Part shown: piece after piece, positions 1 through 11,016 of the stretch
Layout of the letters: each line of letters begins with the position of its first letter
Position numbering within the stretch: position 1 is the stretch's first letter
Origin: Datnioides undecimradiatus
Lineage: Eukaryota > Chordata > Actinopteri > Lobotiformes > Datnioididae
Reading direction: 5' to 3'
Assembly (NCBI GenBank): GCA_008933995.1
Contig: WARS01000030.1
Location: 7,113,304 to 7,177,303, forward strand
Length of the DNA stretch: 64,000 bases
Notes under the pieces: model-generated
What the model was told of the DNA's origin: nothing
The model's input: the letters and a program-made list of their open reading frames with translations, nothing else
Databases searched by the model: none
Translations under genes and position numbers: made by a program

Positions 1-1608
1 ATAATGTCAGTGAGTCGGTCAAACAACTAATATAAATAAAAATATGTTAGAATTAATAAATTCAATTTTAAATTAAATTTTGGACACAGATTCATCTTTT
101 AGTGATTCCTCTGGTGCCACTGGCAGGTCAGAGTGTGACTCTTTCCAAAACGTAGGTTGAAGATCAAACACCAACAAACATTATTTATGTCTGAACAGCT
201 AATGTTAGCATGCTAACATGATTAAATCCTGAACATGGTAAAATTAGTGAGTAAAGTCTCACTATTTTTGAAAATATTACTTACATAATAATATTATTCC
301 AATGAGCAAAACACACAGTGCTTTATAAAAAAATTGCATACTGCTTATCAGATCTTTAACAAGCTCTCTGAAAGAGTTGAGGTTAAGGATTTACATCAAT
401 CCCACATAAGGTGCCTGTGCTTAACACGTGCAAAGTAGAGGTCTAACAGTGGTTAAAGAGTATTATGAATAGTTTTAATACTTTTGAGATTCTGTGTGTG
501 TGTGAGACAAATTACATAGCTATAGTGTGTGAACATGTTGGGTAGTGTATAACTGGAAGCTAGCCAATCAGTGTTCAAAAACATTTTCCTGGATTATCTG
601 CTATTTGTCAATATCATTTGCAGGGATATCTGTTAGGCCCTTCTGCTTTACTTTAGAGAGATGACAGCATTTATGAAAAATAGAATTATGGACAGGAAAA
701 GTGGTGAGATCAATCAGAGATGTAGTGGATAAACGCCTTATGTTGTTTACATTTCAAGCAAAAAAAGGCTTTTCCCTCTGTTGGTCTTCTTTTAGCTCAT
801 TTTATGTATTTAGTCTTAAAAAACAGAACTCACTGTTCAGTTTTTGTTTTAAAAAGGAAAATTCCTTTATTAATTTGTGTTGTTATGATTTCCTTTGGCC
901 TCCAGCAACATGAATATCTAAGTTGTGTAATTTGTCGAACCAGGAAGTCAGTCTTACTCATGTTCTCATCTTTCATTTGTCTGGTTCAGACTCAAAATGT
1001 TGCTCAGTTAATTTTTCCTGGATATTTTCATCAACGATGCCAAAAGTTATTTCTTTTTTTGTTGTTGTTGTTTTGTTTTTTGAAATTTGCTCCTAAACTG
1101 AATGGCATTCTGGGCCAAGTTTTTTTTTTTTTTTTTTAGGTTGATTGTGGACTAGCCAGCTGGCAGACATCCACTGGATTGTTTCCATGTATTTAAAACT
1201 AGAGCCACTTGAGGATTGTGTCACTCTACAGTACATCATTGTGTTGGCTGAGGGAAAAATATACAGTGAGAACTGAAATAACAATGATATAGTGAGCAGG
1301 CTGATCATTTGATAAGTTGTAGATTAAAAACAAAGGATTCAGAGGGCTGAGCAGATGTAAGCTATCTGTTTTTTCTGTAAACGAGGATCATGAATCTTAA
1401 AGTAGAATCGGTAATCAGAGGATGTTTCTATACTCAAAATATCATATCAAGCCGTAGTTTAGGGCTCATCACAGCTTTAAGAAATCAACAGACTTTTCAT
1501 TCTGTTTATATTTAACCTATGTGAACATCGTATTTGTCACATTTTTATGTTTTTATCCTTTTTATGGCAGTTTTCTTCATCACTATCTTATTCCACTTGT
1601 CCACTCAG
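1..1608 (+). other. Upstream/intronic sequence of nmnat3, no exon recognised
   Basis: AT-rich non-coding sequence before the terminal nmnat3 exon. I looked for the earlier NMNAT exons (the nucleotide-binding GSFNP motif, the DPWES region) on the plus strand and did not find them, so they probably lie outside the window. It contains an 18-base T tract at 1120-1137. Short open frames here have no recognisable domain. A pseudo-exon-like stretch near 103-151 is discussed under rejected items. Confidence 0.6.
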
Positions 1609-2024
1609 GCCTCTGTCCAGAGCTGAAACTCCTATGTGGAGCTGATTTCCTTGACACTTTCAAGATACCTGGTCTGTGGCGGGACGACCACGTGGATGAG
1701 TTGGCCAGGCGTTTTGGCCTCGTCTGCGTCAGTCGAGGGGGGCTTCAGCCCGAGCGAGCCGTGCATGAGTCGGACATGCTCTCGCGCCACCGTCACAACA
1801 TCTTCCTGGTGAGGGAGTGGGTGAGGAATGAGATGAGCGCCACCGAGGTGCGCCGGGCTCTGAGACGGGGGCTGAGCGTGAAATATCTGATCCCAGACTC
1901 TGTGATAGAATACATTCACCAGCACAACCTCTACACAGAGGGCAGCGAGAGGAGAAATAAGGGCAAGGTGCTGAGGCCGCTCACCAAACAGACACAACAC
2001 CCTGTGGAGAGTCTGGATGACTGA
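1609..2024 (+). CDS. nmnat3: Nicotinamide mononucleotide adenylyltransferase 3-like, terminal coding exon (partial gene)
   Basis: NMNAT joins NMN and ATP to make NAD; the NMNAT3 paralogue is described as mitochondrial in mammals. Only the last coding exon is visible. It starts after a pyrimidine-rich acceptor ending CAG at 1608, with the first base of its first codon in the previous exon, and ends with TGA at 2022-2024, giving 137 residues. It reads PELKLLCGADFLDTF, then FGLVCVSR, then the family's SATEVRRAL motif (the S-x-T-x-x-R ATP-binding signature), then SVKYLIPDSVIEYI and a variable basic tail. The pattern fits NMNAT3 best, and the neighbours rbp1, rbp2 and copb2 match human NMNAT3 at 3q23. 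The N-terminal nucleotide-binding half is missing because the window begins inside the gene. Assignment to NMNAT3 rather than NMNAT1 rests partly on synteny. Confidence 0.85.
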
Positions 2025-2410
2025 TAGACGGAAGGCAGCAGCATTGAGCTGAACATGGGAGCCCTTGAAGTGTGAATACGCTCACAGATCAGTGCTTCTC
2101 TTCAGGGACTGGAAGCTTTGTTACCTTCCACTGGACTGCGGCGTGACAGAGGTTTACACAACCTGCAACTGTCTGCAAAGAAACACCACTCGGCCCTAAA
2201 CGTGTTTTCTATTCATCACTTGCTTTTACACAGAAGCATCTATGTAGTCCCGTGGTGTTTTTTGTGTCATACACATGAAAGGTTGCAAATACTGAGCCAC
2301 ATCTTTGTGCCGCTGTGTTTGCTCAAAGATTTTGTCCTGTGTAGTTTTACACATTGCACATCATTGCAGAGTTGGATAAATTGAATTAAAAACATGTATA
2401 TTTGAGGTAT
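2025..2410 (+). other. nmnat3: nmnat3 3' untranslated region
   Basis: Sequence after the nmnat3 stop codon. An ATTAAA polyadenylation signal is at 2385-2390, followed by a T/GT-rich stretch (about 2398-2430) suitable as a downstream element. That predicts a 3' UTR of about 380 bases. The end is inferred from motifs only. Confidence 0.5.
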
Positions 2411-2429
2411 TTTTTGTCTCCCTGGTGGG

Positions 2430-3980
2430 TTTTTTCCCTGTTGCTGTCTATATGTATATAATTGTAAACCTAGCAGGCATTGGCCGGCACAACAAAACAA
2501 ACACAAATCCAAACCACAGAAGTAAAAAGAAAATGTGTACAAAACACTACGGTTTGGATTGTTGACAACACTGTAATATACTTAAAAATCAAAACATAAA
2601 ATAAAAACACAATATATCAGATTTAGTCAGGGATAAAACACTGAATTCTTGAATGTATTGTCCCTGGTGGAGACACACATTCAAAGACTCACATTAAGAT
2701 ATATTGGACATTAAAATATAAAAAGCTTGAAAATTGAATCGTGAAGAAAATGGATGAGAATCTTTTCAGAAAGCGGTCAAGGTCCAAAGCATCAAATATT
2801 TTTTACTTATTATTACTTATTTATCTTTTTTGTGGGCTGCTGCCAAGAAGGAGCCAACATAACACCCTTTATGTGGGTTACCGTGTTTTAGTTTTTAATG
2901 GTACGCATCTGAACTGCTTAACTGGTCCTGTGTAAGTTTTTAATTGTACAAAAATATGAAATATATCCTTTTTGTAGTTTCTTCTCACATGTACATCATT
3001 GTTGGTGCTTCCAGTCTGCAGCAGCAGGCTCCCAACTGTATGCATATTGGATCTATTCTGTTCCCCCATTCTCATCCACACACACTGTCTGCAAGGCCTG
3101 TAGTTTTTTTTACACCAAAGGATTTAAAGTAATCCTGACAGTTGCTCAGCCACAGGAGGTGTTTTCTCATTGAGGCCAATGGCTGAAAGCGCCACTGTGT
3201 GAGTGATACTAACTGGCATCCTTTGAAAAATTGTGTGTGTCTGTGTGTGTCTTTGTCTGTGTTCCAGTCAGTGAAGGATTTAGACAGTGGGTTAGCTGCA
3301 GCTGGCCCAAAAGAGAGATTATCAAATTAATTGAGTTATTTGAGCGAGCCAAAAGATGTGACAGTGCTATTGTGCTGCATTTAATTGTTCCAGTTGGATC
3401 ATTTTAAGCTCAGGTGATTTTGCTTTTGTACTGCGCATATTATTCACACTGCGTGCTCGATTCAGACACATTCACAGGCTCAATCGGTGCGTCATTTTAC
3501 TCCATTAGTCTGATTGTTGGTGGCCCTGCAACATGATTAGAAACCTGATTTAAACATAATTAAAACAGCTTCATCTTATATAACAGAACCAGGCCAAATC
3601 TGCCACACGTGGAACTCCATATAAGTGCGCCTGAGTCAATTAATAAAGGAAGTGTATTCATCCTAATCCCACCTAGGCAGAGTAAGCATTCTCCAACATA
3701 AAGCACACGTGTATCCTACATTATGTATGCATGCCGCATGTTCCCACCACACAATATGTCAGGAAAGCGTGGTGAGGATTGAGGGGTTACGTGGTGTCAC
3801 AGGGGGAGGGGGAAGTGGGAGGTGCAAACATTTCCCATTAAAAAAAATGAAACTCGGCAGATAATCCGATTAAAGTGAGTTTGGTTCAAATTGAGGCTTT
3901 TTGACGGCAGGTTCTGCACTCAGCCACAAGTAGCCGTTTACAGCGGACCTGCTCAGTCACTGGAAGTGGGGAAACCAGCA
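2430..3980. other. Intergenic spacer nmnat3-rbp1
   Basis: About 1.5 kb of AT-rich sequence without a recognisable gene on either strand. The last 250 bases should contain the rbp1 promoter. There is an A/T-rich TATA-like run around 3836-3848, but no clear TATA box and no direct-repeat retinoic acid response element that I can point to. Confidence 0.5.
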
Positions 3981-3994
3981 GAGAAACAGCCAAC

Positions 3995-6900
3995 ATGCCA
4001 GCTGATTTGAACGGATATTGGAAAATGATCTCCAATGATAACTTCGAGGAGTACCTGAAGGCCCTCGGTGAGTTGGGAGCAGCAGGGGATAAGTGCAGGA
4101 CAGACCTGATGAAGGCATGGGGGCAAATCGTCATTGGATCACAAATTAATATTAAAGTTAGCATTTTATACTAATGTATAATTCTCTATTATTTCTAAAA
4201 ATCCTAAAGGTTTTACAGTACCGCAAGAAGATTGCAGCCATCTAGTATTTTGCTTATATCCCACACTGTGTCAGTACAGTTACAATAAAAGTGCAGATCT
4301 GTACCTTTCGGTTACCTCTAAGTAATAACTGTGTTTATTGCCAGAAGTACCAGGCACATCTTGAACTTTAAACTAAGTAAAAACAAGCTCTATTGTCAAA
4401 TGTAACATAAGCACTGTTAGTTTAACAGTTTCTATGAAATCTTTACATGCAGTTATGCATCAGAAAACTGATAAGATGCACTAAAATGCCCCTCTTCTTA
4501 TGTTCTTTCTGTTCCCTTTCTCATTTATTTGCCAACTTCTTTGGGGGACCTGCTGCAGATGTAAATGTTGCCATCAGGAAAATCGCCACCTTGTTGAAGC
4601 CTGACAAGGACATTGTCCATGAGGGAGACCACATAATCATCAAGACCCTCAGCACCTTCAAAAACTACAACATGGACTTCTATGTGGGCAAGGAGTTTGA
4701 GGAGGATCTGTCTGGAGTGGATGACAGGAAATGCATGGTGAGTAACTGAGCCAATGTATTTATGGTGAATTTAGTACATTTTAATGAAATTATACTCATA
4801 CACTTTTGAGAAACCTTTTAAAATCATTTATCTAGGTGTTCAAGAACAACTACTTTGCTGCACATGAGGGGACCTGTGGCATTAACAGAGATTCCATTGG
4901 TGAACACCTATTGGTGCACAGATTGACTTTTCTTGGGTGGCACCTCTCCAGATTATAATGAGCATATGTTGTGGTGAAACTTCACCATTTTACACAAAAC
5001 CTTCCACCTCCTTACAAAACTTTTTCCTCAAACCCTTCACACCCTTGTGAATGAATTCATGTAACAAAGACTGATGTCAGATACTGCAGAAAAAGAGCTG
5101 CGAGAGGCAAGAGTCAAGACTCGCATTTATTTAATCAGATTATGTCTCTGAATGCTAAATAGGATCAAAGATTATCTGTGGTCCCCTTTGAAAAACCTTT
5201 TTGTATGCTGATTATAGATAAGCTATAAGCTGTTTGGAGAGTGGCTGAGAGAAAGTGCCACATGCACGTGCAGATTTTATCAGAATAATTATTTTTAAGA
5301 GGTGGTGAAGGAAGACTGAGCCTCTCTATCAGCACATATACATCTTTAAATCTATATGTTTATGAGAGGAAACGTGCACTATGCACATTGTTCAATTTGA
5401 AGTAAATCTTTCTTTGGTGCATCATGTATTATCATCAAACTCTCTTCCTGACCTGTGACCTCATGCAGACCACTATCACCTGGGAGGGAGACAAGCTGGT
5501 GTGTGTGCAGAAGGGAGAGATCGAAGGAAGAGGCTGGACCCACTGGGTGGAAGGAGATGAGCTTCACCTGGTAAGAAAACATCAGCTCCTGCCATGAATA
5601 TTAATGTACGCAATTTGGACACTTTAATCCAAACCCCAAATGCCTTTCAGCACTGGATGTGCAGTGCATATATTTTTATGTGGGATTTGTGAATTGGAAC
5701 CACTTGCTCTTGCAGGACTAACATTATACGTGTGCCATGTGAGGTGCATATACACTTGGAAAGCACTTTATCAAAGTATGTGAACAAAAAAACTTATTTT
5801 TGCCTAAAAAATAATTTTCTTTCTGAATAAGGAATTCCATGTAATTTCCACTTCAGTCAAAAATATATTTTCCACTTGTTCCTACAGTTGAATGTGTAAG
5901 CTTTACTGTGCAGAGTTTGACAATTTAAGGCTGATTTCTCATACATCTGCTGAAAGTGGAAAGTTTCTCTCTACCACTGAAAAAATCCCATTTTCAGGGA
6001 TGGGCCTACAAGCAAGATTTGTGACATTACAAATAGTCTGCAAGCGAATTGGGTCCAGAATTCATTTAAAAAAAGTTTGATTTGGACACTTGAAACTTTC
6101 AGCAAGTAGACACTAAGTAGAAAAAACACCTGTTGTCCAGCAACTTATATCTGAATGTTGTGTATTTTTAATTATAGAGAAGGAGTAGATTTCAGAGATT
6201 TTAGCAAGGTAATTAAACTTTTTTGTTGAAAAGAACATTACGGATACAAATTATCATTCAAAGTAATGAACAAAGCAGTTTGTATGTCTGTTACAGGGAA
6301 AAAAACAACTTATTTTTATATCAAACAGAGGGACTGCTAAAAGTTCCAAATTTGCAGATATTTTTTTAATGAAAAGCCTCATCTCCTAGTGATCCAGAAC
6401 ATAACCACATCAGCTTCTGCCATGTTATTATCTCAACTTTTCCAGTCCCATGTCTGTTACAAGGACTTCATTAGCTCTTTTTTTCAACATGTCCTCTGTG
6501 AAATTCATACTGTGGCCCAGCGTGGCCGGGAATGAAAGCATTAGCATCTGAAAAGACTTTAAAGTAATGACTAGCACATTAGCATTTTCATTAGCTTAGC
6601 ATTATCAGATTTCCCTCTCCGTGATTACAGCTATCAAAGCTAAGCAAAAATAATCTGCCAAATTATTTGGTTTAAGTGATGCCAACAGATGTTTTCAATC
6701 AGCAGCCATGAAATTAGTTATTAGTCGGATGTTCCCAGGAGCTGGGTTAGGATTTAAACATAGAGCAACAGTGGCCTCTAGTGTCAGACAACACTTGTGG
6801 ATGCAAGAGAGTATACTAGAAAAACTCCTGCGGTCCTGTAGAATACTCTTAATTAATACAAATACTACAGATTCAGTGCCTCTTTGCATTCTTTACCAGA

Positions 6901-7126
6901 GGCCTTACTTTACCTGTCCACAGCATTTCCACCCATAGTTAATGTGCCAAGACAAACCTTTTAACTTCTCTGATGATCGTCATGTCAACCTCTTCTTCAC
7001 TTTAATCAGAATGAAAAAAACAAAAACAAATTTCATTTAATCTAATGATGTTCAATTATCTTTTGTCCTTTGCAGGAGCTGAGAGCTGCAGGAGTCGTTT
7101 CCAAGCAGGTTTTCAAGAAGACCTAA
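3995..7126 (+). CDS. rbp1: Cellular retinol-binding protein 1 (CRBP I)
   Basis: Cytosolic 15-kDa beta-barrel carrier of all-trans-retinol that hands its ligand to LRAT and retinol dehydrogenases. Four exons join to 134 residues: 3995-4067, 4559-4737, 5469-5570, 7076-7126. Sizes 73/179/102/51 and phases are the classic FABP/CRBP gene structure. The protein begins [20 protein letters not shown], then [11 protein letters not shown] with the ligand-contacting Lys (Lys41 counting Met), [10 protein letters not shown], and [16 protein letters not shown], and ends KQVFKKT, closest to CRBP I by recall. The human Gln that bonds the retinol hydroxyl (Gln108, mature numbering) is His here (codon 5541-5543). 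The ATG has A at -3. Introns are 0.5, 0.7 and 1.5 kb. It lies head-to-tail with rbp2 and next to nmnat3, as in mammals. RBP5/RBP7 identity is less likely from residue pattern and synteny. Confidence 0.93.
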
Positions 7127-7830
7127 GCTGACCTCTTACTGAATGAGACGGTGCCCACGGCTGACACTGGCTCACAGAAACACACTGGAATTCCATCCCG
7201 TGGTTCTGACATACCATCCAAATGATCATGGGTCCATTCATACATCTCTAAATAGGTCAATTTACATTTTTGTATTTTTCTGTTACAAATACTATTTTCA
7301 TCAACCATCAATTTGACAAAATATTATGTAGATTATAAAAGATCAAGATTCCTCTGCCAAAGCCAGTTCACATGGAGCACAGTGAAGGGCAGGTCAGTGT
7401 GTGCATCATGTAACATTACAAAATTCAATACTTTATATCTGTCTCAGGGTGGGTGCTGCTTTTGATTAAGTTTAGATCTGTTGGATGCACGCATACTGCT
7501 ACTGTAGGTGTAGCTAATCTGATGGGTGAGCCAGATTGATAATGCAGTGCGTGGAAATGACCGGTGGGAAAGTAACGGATGCAGAGAAGAGAACAGTAAT
7601 ATCACAAATGAAAAAGGGTAAACCCCGTTTTAGTTCTCTGAGTGGATCCTGTTGATGGAAAAAGCTGGAAATTATAAGTTTGAGGCCTGTAAACATCTTT
7701 GGTATTCATGCTTACTCTGCAGAATGGATATCAGACGTGATGTTTGTATTTATCCTTCTTAAATCCTTTGGGGCTGTGCCACTGACAGTAAAATTAATGA
7801 TAAATAAATTAAACAGTGCTTAATAATGTC
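7127..7830 (+). other. rbp1: rbp1 3' untranslated region
   Basis: Runs from the rbp1 stop to an AATAAA signal at 7803-7808, about 0.68 kb. It is followed at 7838-7858 by a homopolymer T run passing directly into a G run, which is probably polymorphic and error-prone in assembly. Confidence 0.5.
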
Positions 7831-7837
7831 ATTTGTC

Positions 7838-7858
7838 TTTTTTTTTGGGGGGGGGGGG
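7838..7858. repeat. Adjacent poly-T and poly-G homopolymers
   Basis: Nine T followed by twelve G, just downstream of the rbp1 polyadenylation signal. Simple sequence. Confidence 0.9.
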
Positions 7859-8107
7859 CACTTGATCTTTAATTGTTTTGAAAAATTATATTTTTTTTGA
7901 TTCTGTCAAATAGCAAACACTAAACACAGGTGTCAGAAGTTCCTTTAATCTAAAAAAGTCTTTCCAGGCATGCATGAGGATTCTGAGGGCCTCTACTTGA
8001 GATTTTCAGCGAGTGAAGTGAAGCCTGCGGAGCTTTAGCCAGACAGCTCGAGGCACGCTGTGCTCTGAATCAGCTCATCTGTCAGCTCGCTTTGTGCAGT
8101 GCCATTA

Positions 8108-8129
8108 CCAATTGGGCAGTCTATATAAG
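8108..8129 (+). promoter_or_regulatory. Orphan CCAAT/TATA promoter-like module
   Basis: A palindromic CCAATTGG at 8108-8115 is followed by TATATAAG at 8122-8129. A TGC triplet repeat begins 26 bases after it. It looks like a core promoter pointing right, but no plausible long coding exon follows: open frames just downstream encode a leucine run from the triplet repeat. The CCAAT-to-TATA distance is short for a normal promoter. It could be a non-coding transcript start or chance. Confidence 0.25.
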
Positions 8130-8153
8130 CTGTCCAGCTCACTTGCTCATTCT

Positions 8154-8154
<1 letters not shown>

Positions 8155-8182
<28 letters not shown>
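8155..8182. repeat. TGC (CTG) trinucleotide repeat
   Basis: About nine uninterrupted TGC units. More scattered CTG triplets follow to about 8210. The leucine-rich or alanine-rich open frames over it are by-products of the repeat. Confidence 0.9.
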
Positions 8183-8184
<2 letters not shown>

Positions 8185-8677
8185 CCCTGCAGCTCCGCCT
8201 CCTGCTGCTTCTTGTGCATTCACACCCACCGTCTACCTGCAGGCTCTGTTTATTTATGGTTCCCCAGGGGGTTTTATTGATCCCTCTTTGCTCTTGCTTT
8301 GGCTAGTTAAAAAAATGATGCTCCTAGGGCAGGGTCAAATCAGAATCTGCTGCCAGAGTAAATCCTGGATTTGCGTTTCTTCTCATACAATGTTTCTACT
8401 AAATGCATGAGTTTTCTGGCTGAAAGTCATTTATTCAATCTCATCTTGATCAACAGGCAAACAGCCAAATGCAGGACAGGATTTTCAGCCGTTGCTTAAT
8501 TCTGAAGTCCCCCTCTGCTCAAAAATGTTTTAATGTTAGTTAAGTTGGATGTTTGACCTTCACTGAGGATGTCTGAGCGGAGTTTGAAACTAGAAGTTGT
8601 TTCCATATTCATCTGCTTAAGGGGGAAAGTTTCTCTTTCCTTAAATCTGACATGCTACATTACAGCATGATCACAAC

Positions 8678-8870
8678 TCACCAGTGGTCAAATGTAACTA
8701 AGTACATTTATTCAAGCACTTTACATGAGTACAGATTTGAGGCACTTGTACTTTCCATTTCCAATAAATGCAACTTTGTACTTCTCTCTGCTACATGTCA
8801 GAGGCAAACTGTAAAGTTTAATCCATTACATTTGTCTGGGATCTTCACTTACTGGTGACTTTACACACTG
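8678..8870. repeat. Degenerate dispersed teleost repeat (TAACTAAGTACATTT-type)
   Basis: The stretch reading AAATGTAACTAAGTACATTTA, then GAGTACAGATTTGAGG, CACTTGTACTTTCC and CTACATGTCAGAGG, then a CCATTACATTTG-like segment, matches from memory a very abundant short non-autonomous repeat of percomorph fish. I cannot assign a database family name. It has decayed and lacks recognisable ends. A related 3'-half-like fragment lies at about 20885-21140. Confidence 0.6.
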
Positions 8871-8879
8871 CAGTTTTGT

Positions 8880-10920
8880 CATGCCCTGCCTATCAAGTTA
8901 CATGTATCTGTTAATGTGTTCATGTGGCAACATGAAGCCTCTAAGACACATGTTGTACACTGAGAATGGAGTGTATAGTAGGTGTCTTTGAGTGTTTAAC
9001 GTAAGAGGCGTCTTGTGTCTGGTAGTTGTAATTGCAACACCTTTGTAATAATCCAAACTTCAGATTTCCAGTGAAAATGACCTGTTTTGCTGATGTGTAT
9101 ATCACCACTGGGCTTGTCTTGCCTTGTCAGGCCAGCTGAGGCATTTTCTACATAAAAGGAAGTGTGGACACATGGCGTTTCTCGCACCTGTTGCAGTGTG
9201 CATAGTTATTTTTGTTTATCGTTGCTCTGTTGTTTTTCATTGCTCTGTTGATTTCACCTCTATTCTCGTTATTTCTACTGAGGATATATGGAGGAGGACG
9301 GTTAAATTGATAATCAGTGGTAAGAGTGCTGTTTAATAAAATTTATTGTTTTAGACCTTGGAGCGTGGTGACATGAAGCTGTCAAAGAGTGCTGTTGGAT
9401 TGACATGAAATGCAATCTATTTATTAGGCTTAAGGTATTTTTAACATTAACATTTAACATTAGCACCATATATTCTCATATAGCAATATAACCCAAACAT
9501 AACATGTAGCCTACTACTGATAACTTTGTCCTCACCTGTACGTCCAAATGAGAAATGTTTCTAATCAGATTTATGGCATGTTAAATAAAACTTGTAGTAG
9601 CAGCAGCGACACAACCGCAGACGTCAGCACTTACACATGGGGGTTTCAGGTCCAGCAGAATGACTCTGGGCTCCTCATCCTCACACATCTTTAAAATTAG
9701 AGGCATGTAAGACCATCAAGACTGTCAAAAATGTAATGGTCAAGTAATGAGGTAATGAAAATGGTTATAATTAATTAAAAATGTTTAGATTTGCATTTAC
9801 AAAATTGCAATCAGCACTTCACTAGAACAAGCCCACTTCTCTTTTTGGAAGTCGACTGTTTTGGAAATTTAGTATTTTATGTCTGTCCATTTACATCCGT
9901 TACCATCTTAAGAAAGTTAACAGATTGGCATTTTTGCCTTTATTTGGCAGAAGAGCTGAAAAGACAAAAAGAACAGAAAGAGAGGAGGACTGACATGCAG
10001 CCAAAGGTCACAGGTTGGAATCTCCTATCCACATTTATATTTATTCAGTGAACAACACACCTGCTTCACTGCATCTTCAGACTGGCCTCCACAAACCATC
10101 CAACCCTTAAAAATTTAGTTCACAGTACATTTAAATGTTTTACTTTAAACAATACTACAGAAAGCTAATTCAAATTCTCACTAAATCAGTCACCAGTGTT
10201 CATGAAAATAAATGACAAAATCTTAATGTCATGTTTTTTCCTGTGGACCATCATCATGGAACACATTGACTATCTCCCTGGCGATCTTGTTTGACAGCTA
10301 GTGGAGGGATACATGCACCCTACCTTTGCTGTGACATGCTACTAATGTAAACTAGAATGTAATAAAATATTACTGAACTTTTGAGGAAAAAAACATGACC
10401 AAAGTTTGAAAAATGGAAAACCTAATTTATTTTATTTTAGTAGTCTCAAATGCTGTTTTTTGTTTTTTGGTGTGTTTTTTTGTTTGTTTGTTTTTTTACT
10501 GCTAGACCAGTTGAACTTCTTTAACCTTCATGCTCAAAGTTCAGTTACAATAATCCAGTTCTGTATTTGAGGTTACCACAGGAAAAAGATCAAATACACA
10601 CAGAGTAAAACAGACGCAACACTAAGAACACACACACTGTTGGCAGATATTACAAAATACTTTCTCCTGTCTGTACATTGTACACTGACCATCACTGTCA
10701 TATCTCTGTGTGTATATGTCTTAAAGTGCAGCATGTGACAGATAGTCGTGGTGTGTGTGTTTAGTGTGGGCACACTCACTTATGCCATTTGCAACCTCCC
10801 CCAATGACATTGTAAACCCTGAAAGAAAAGGGTGAGTCTTCCCCCTCCCCCTCCAAACAACAGCTCCTGCCAATCCCCTTCAAGCTATAAACTCACTTAT
10901 CAATAGTTTTCTGCCCTCAT
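8880..10920. other. Intergenic spacer rbp1-rbp2
   Basis: About 2 kb of AT-rich sequence without recognisable coding exons. It contains T-rich runs around 10440-10500. The final part (10800-11016) is C-rich and leads into the rbp2 promoter. Confidence 0.5.
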
Positions 10921-10941
10921 GCCCCCTGACTCAAATAAAAG
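10870..10941 (+). promoter_or_regulatory. rbp2: rbp2 core promoter candidate
   Basis: CCAAT at 10870-10874, TATAAA at 10886-10891 and a second TATA-like AAATAAAAG at 10933-10941. The second lies 76 bases before the ATG and would put the start site near 10963 with a roughly 54-base leader, and would place CCAAT at about -95. This spacing favours the second element. Position inferred from motifs only. Confidence 0.45.
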
Positions 10942-11016
10942 CAGAAGGACTCCATGCACCTTCCCCCTCCTTACACTGTCTAACGTCTACACACAGCAGT
11001 GTCTCCAGCTGCCACC

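Noticed and set aside
103-151. Possible extra nmnat3 exon flanked by TTTTAG and GTAGGT
   Set aside because: The end phase fits the terminal exon, but the implied starting phase opens with a TGA stop, and the residues in the other phases do not resemble NMNAT3.
1632-2000. 122-codon minus-strand open frame across the nmnat3 exon
   Set aside because: Antisense shadow of a GC-rich coding exon; no recognisable domain.
4834-4960. Exon-like stretch after TCTAG in rbp1 intron 2
   Set aside because: The true exon 3 at 5469-5570 has the right length, phase and CRBP residues; this stretch has no homology and no suitable donor.
8035-8306. Alanine-rich, cysteine-rich and leucine-rich open frames on both strands
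   Set aside because: All are translations of the TGC repeat in different frames.
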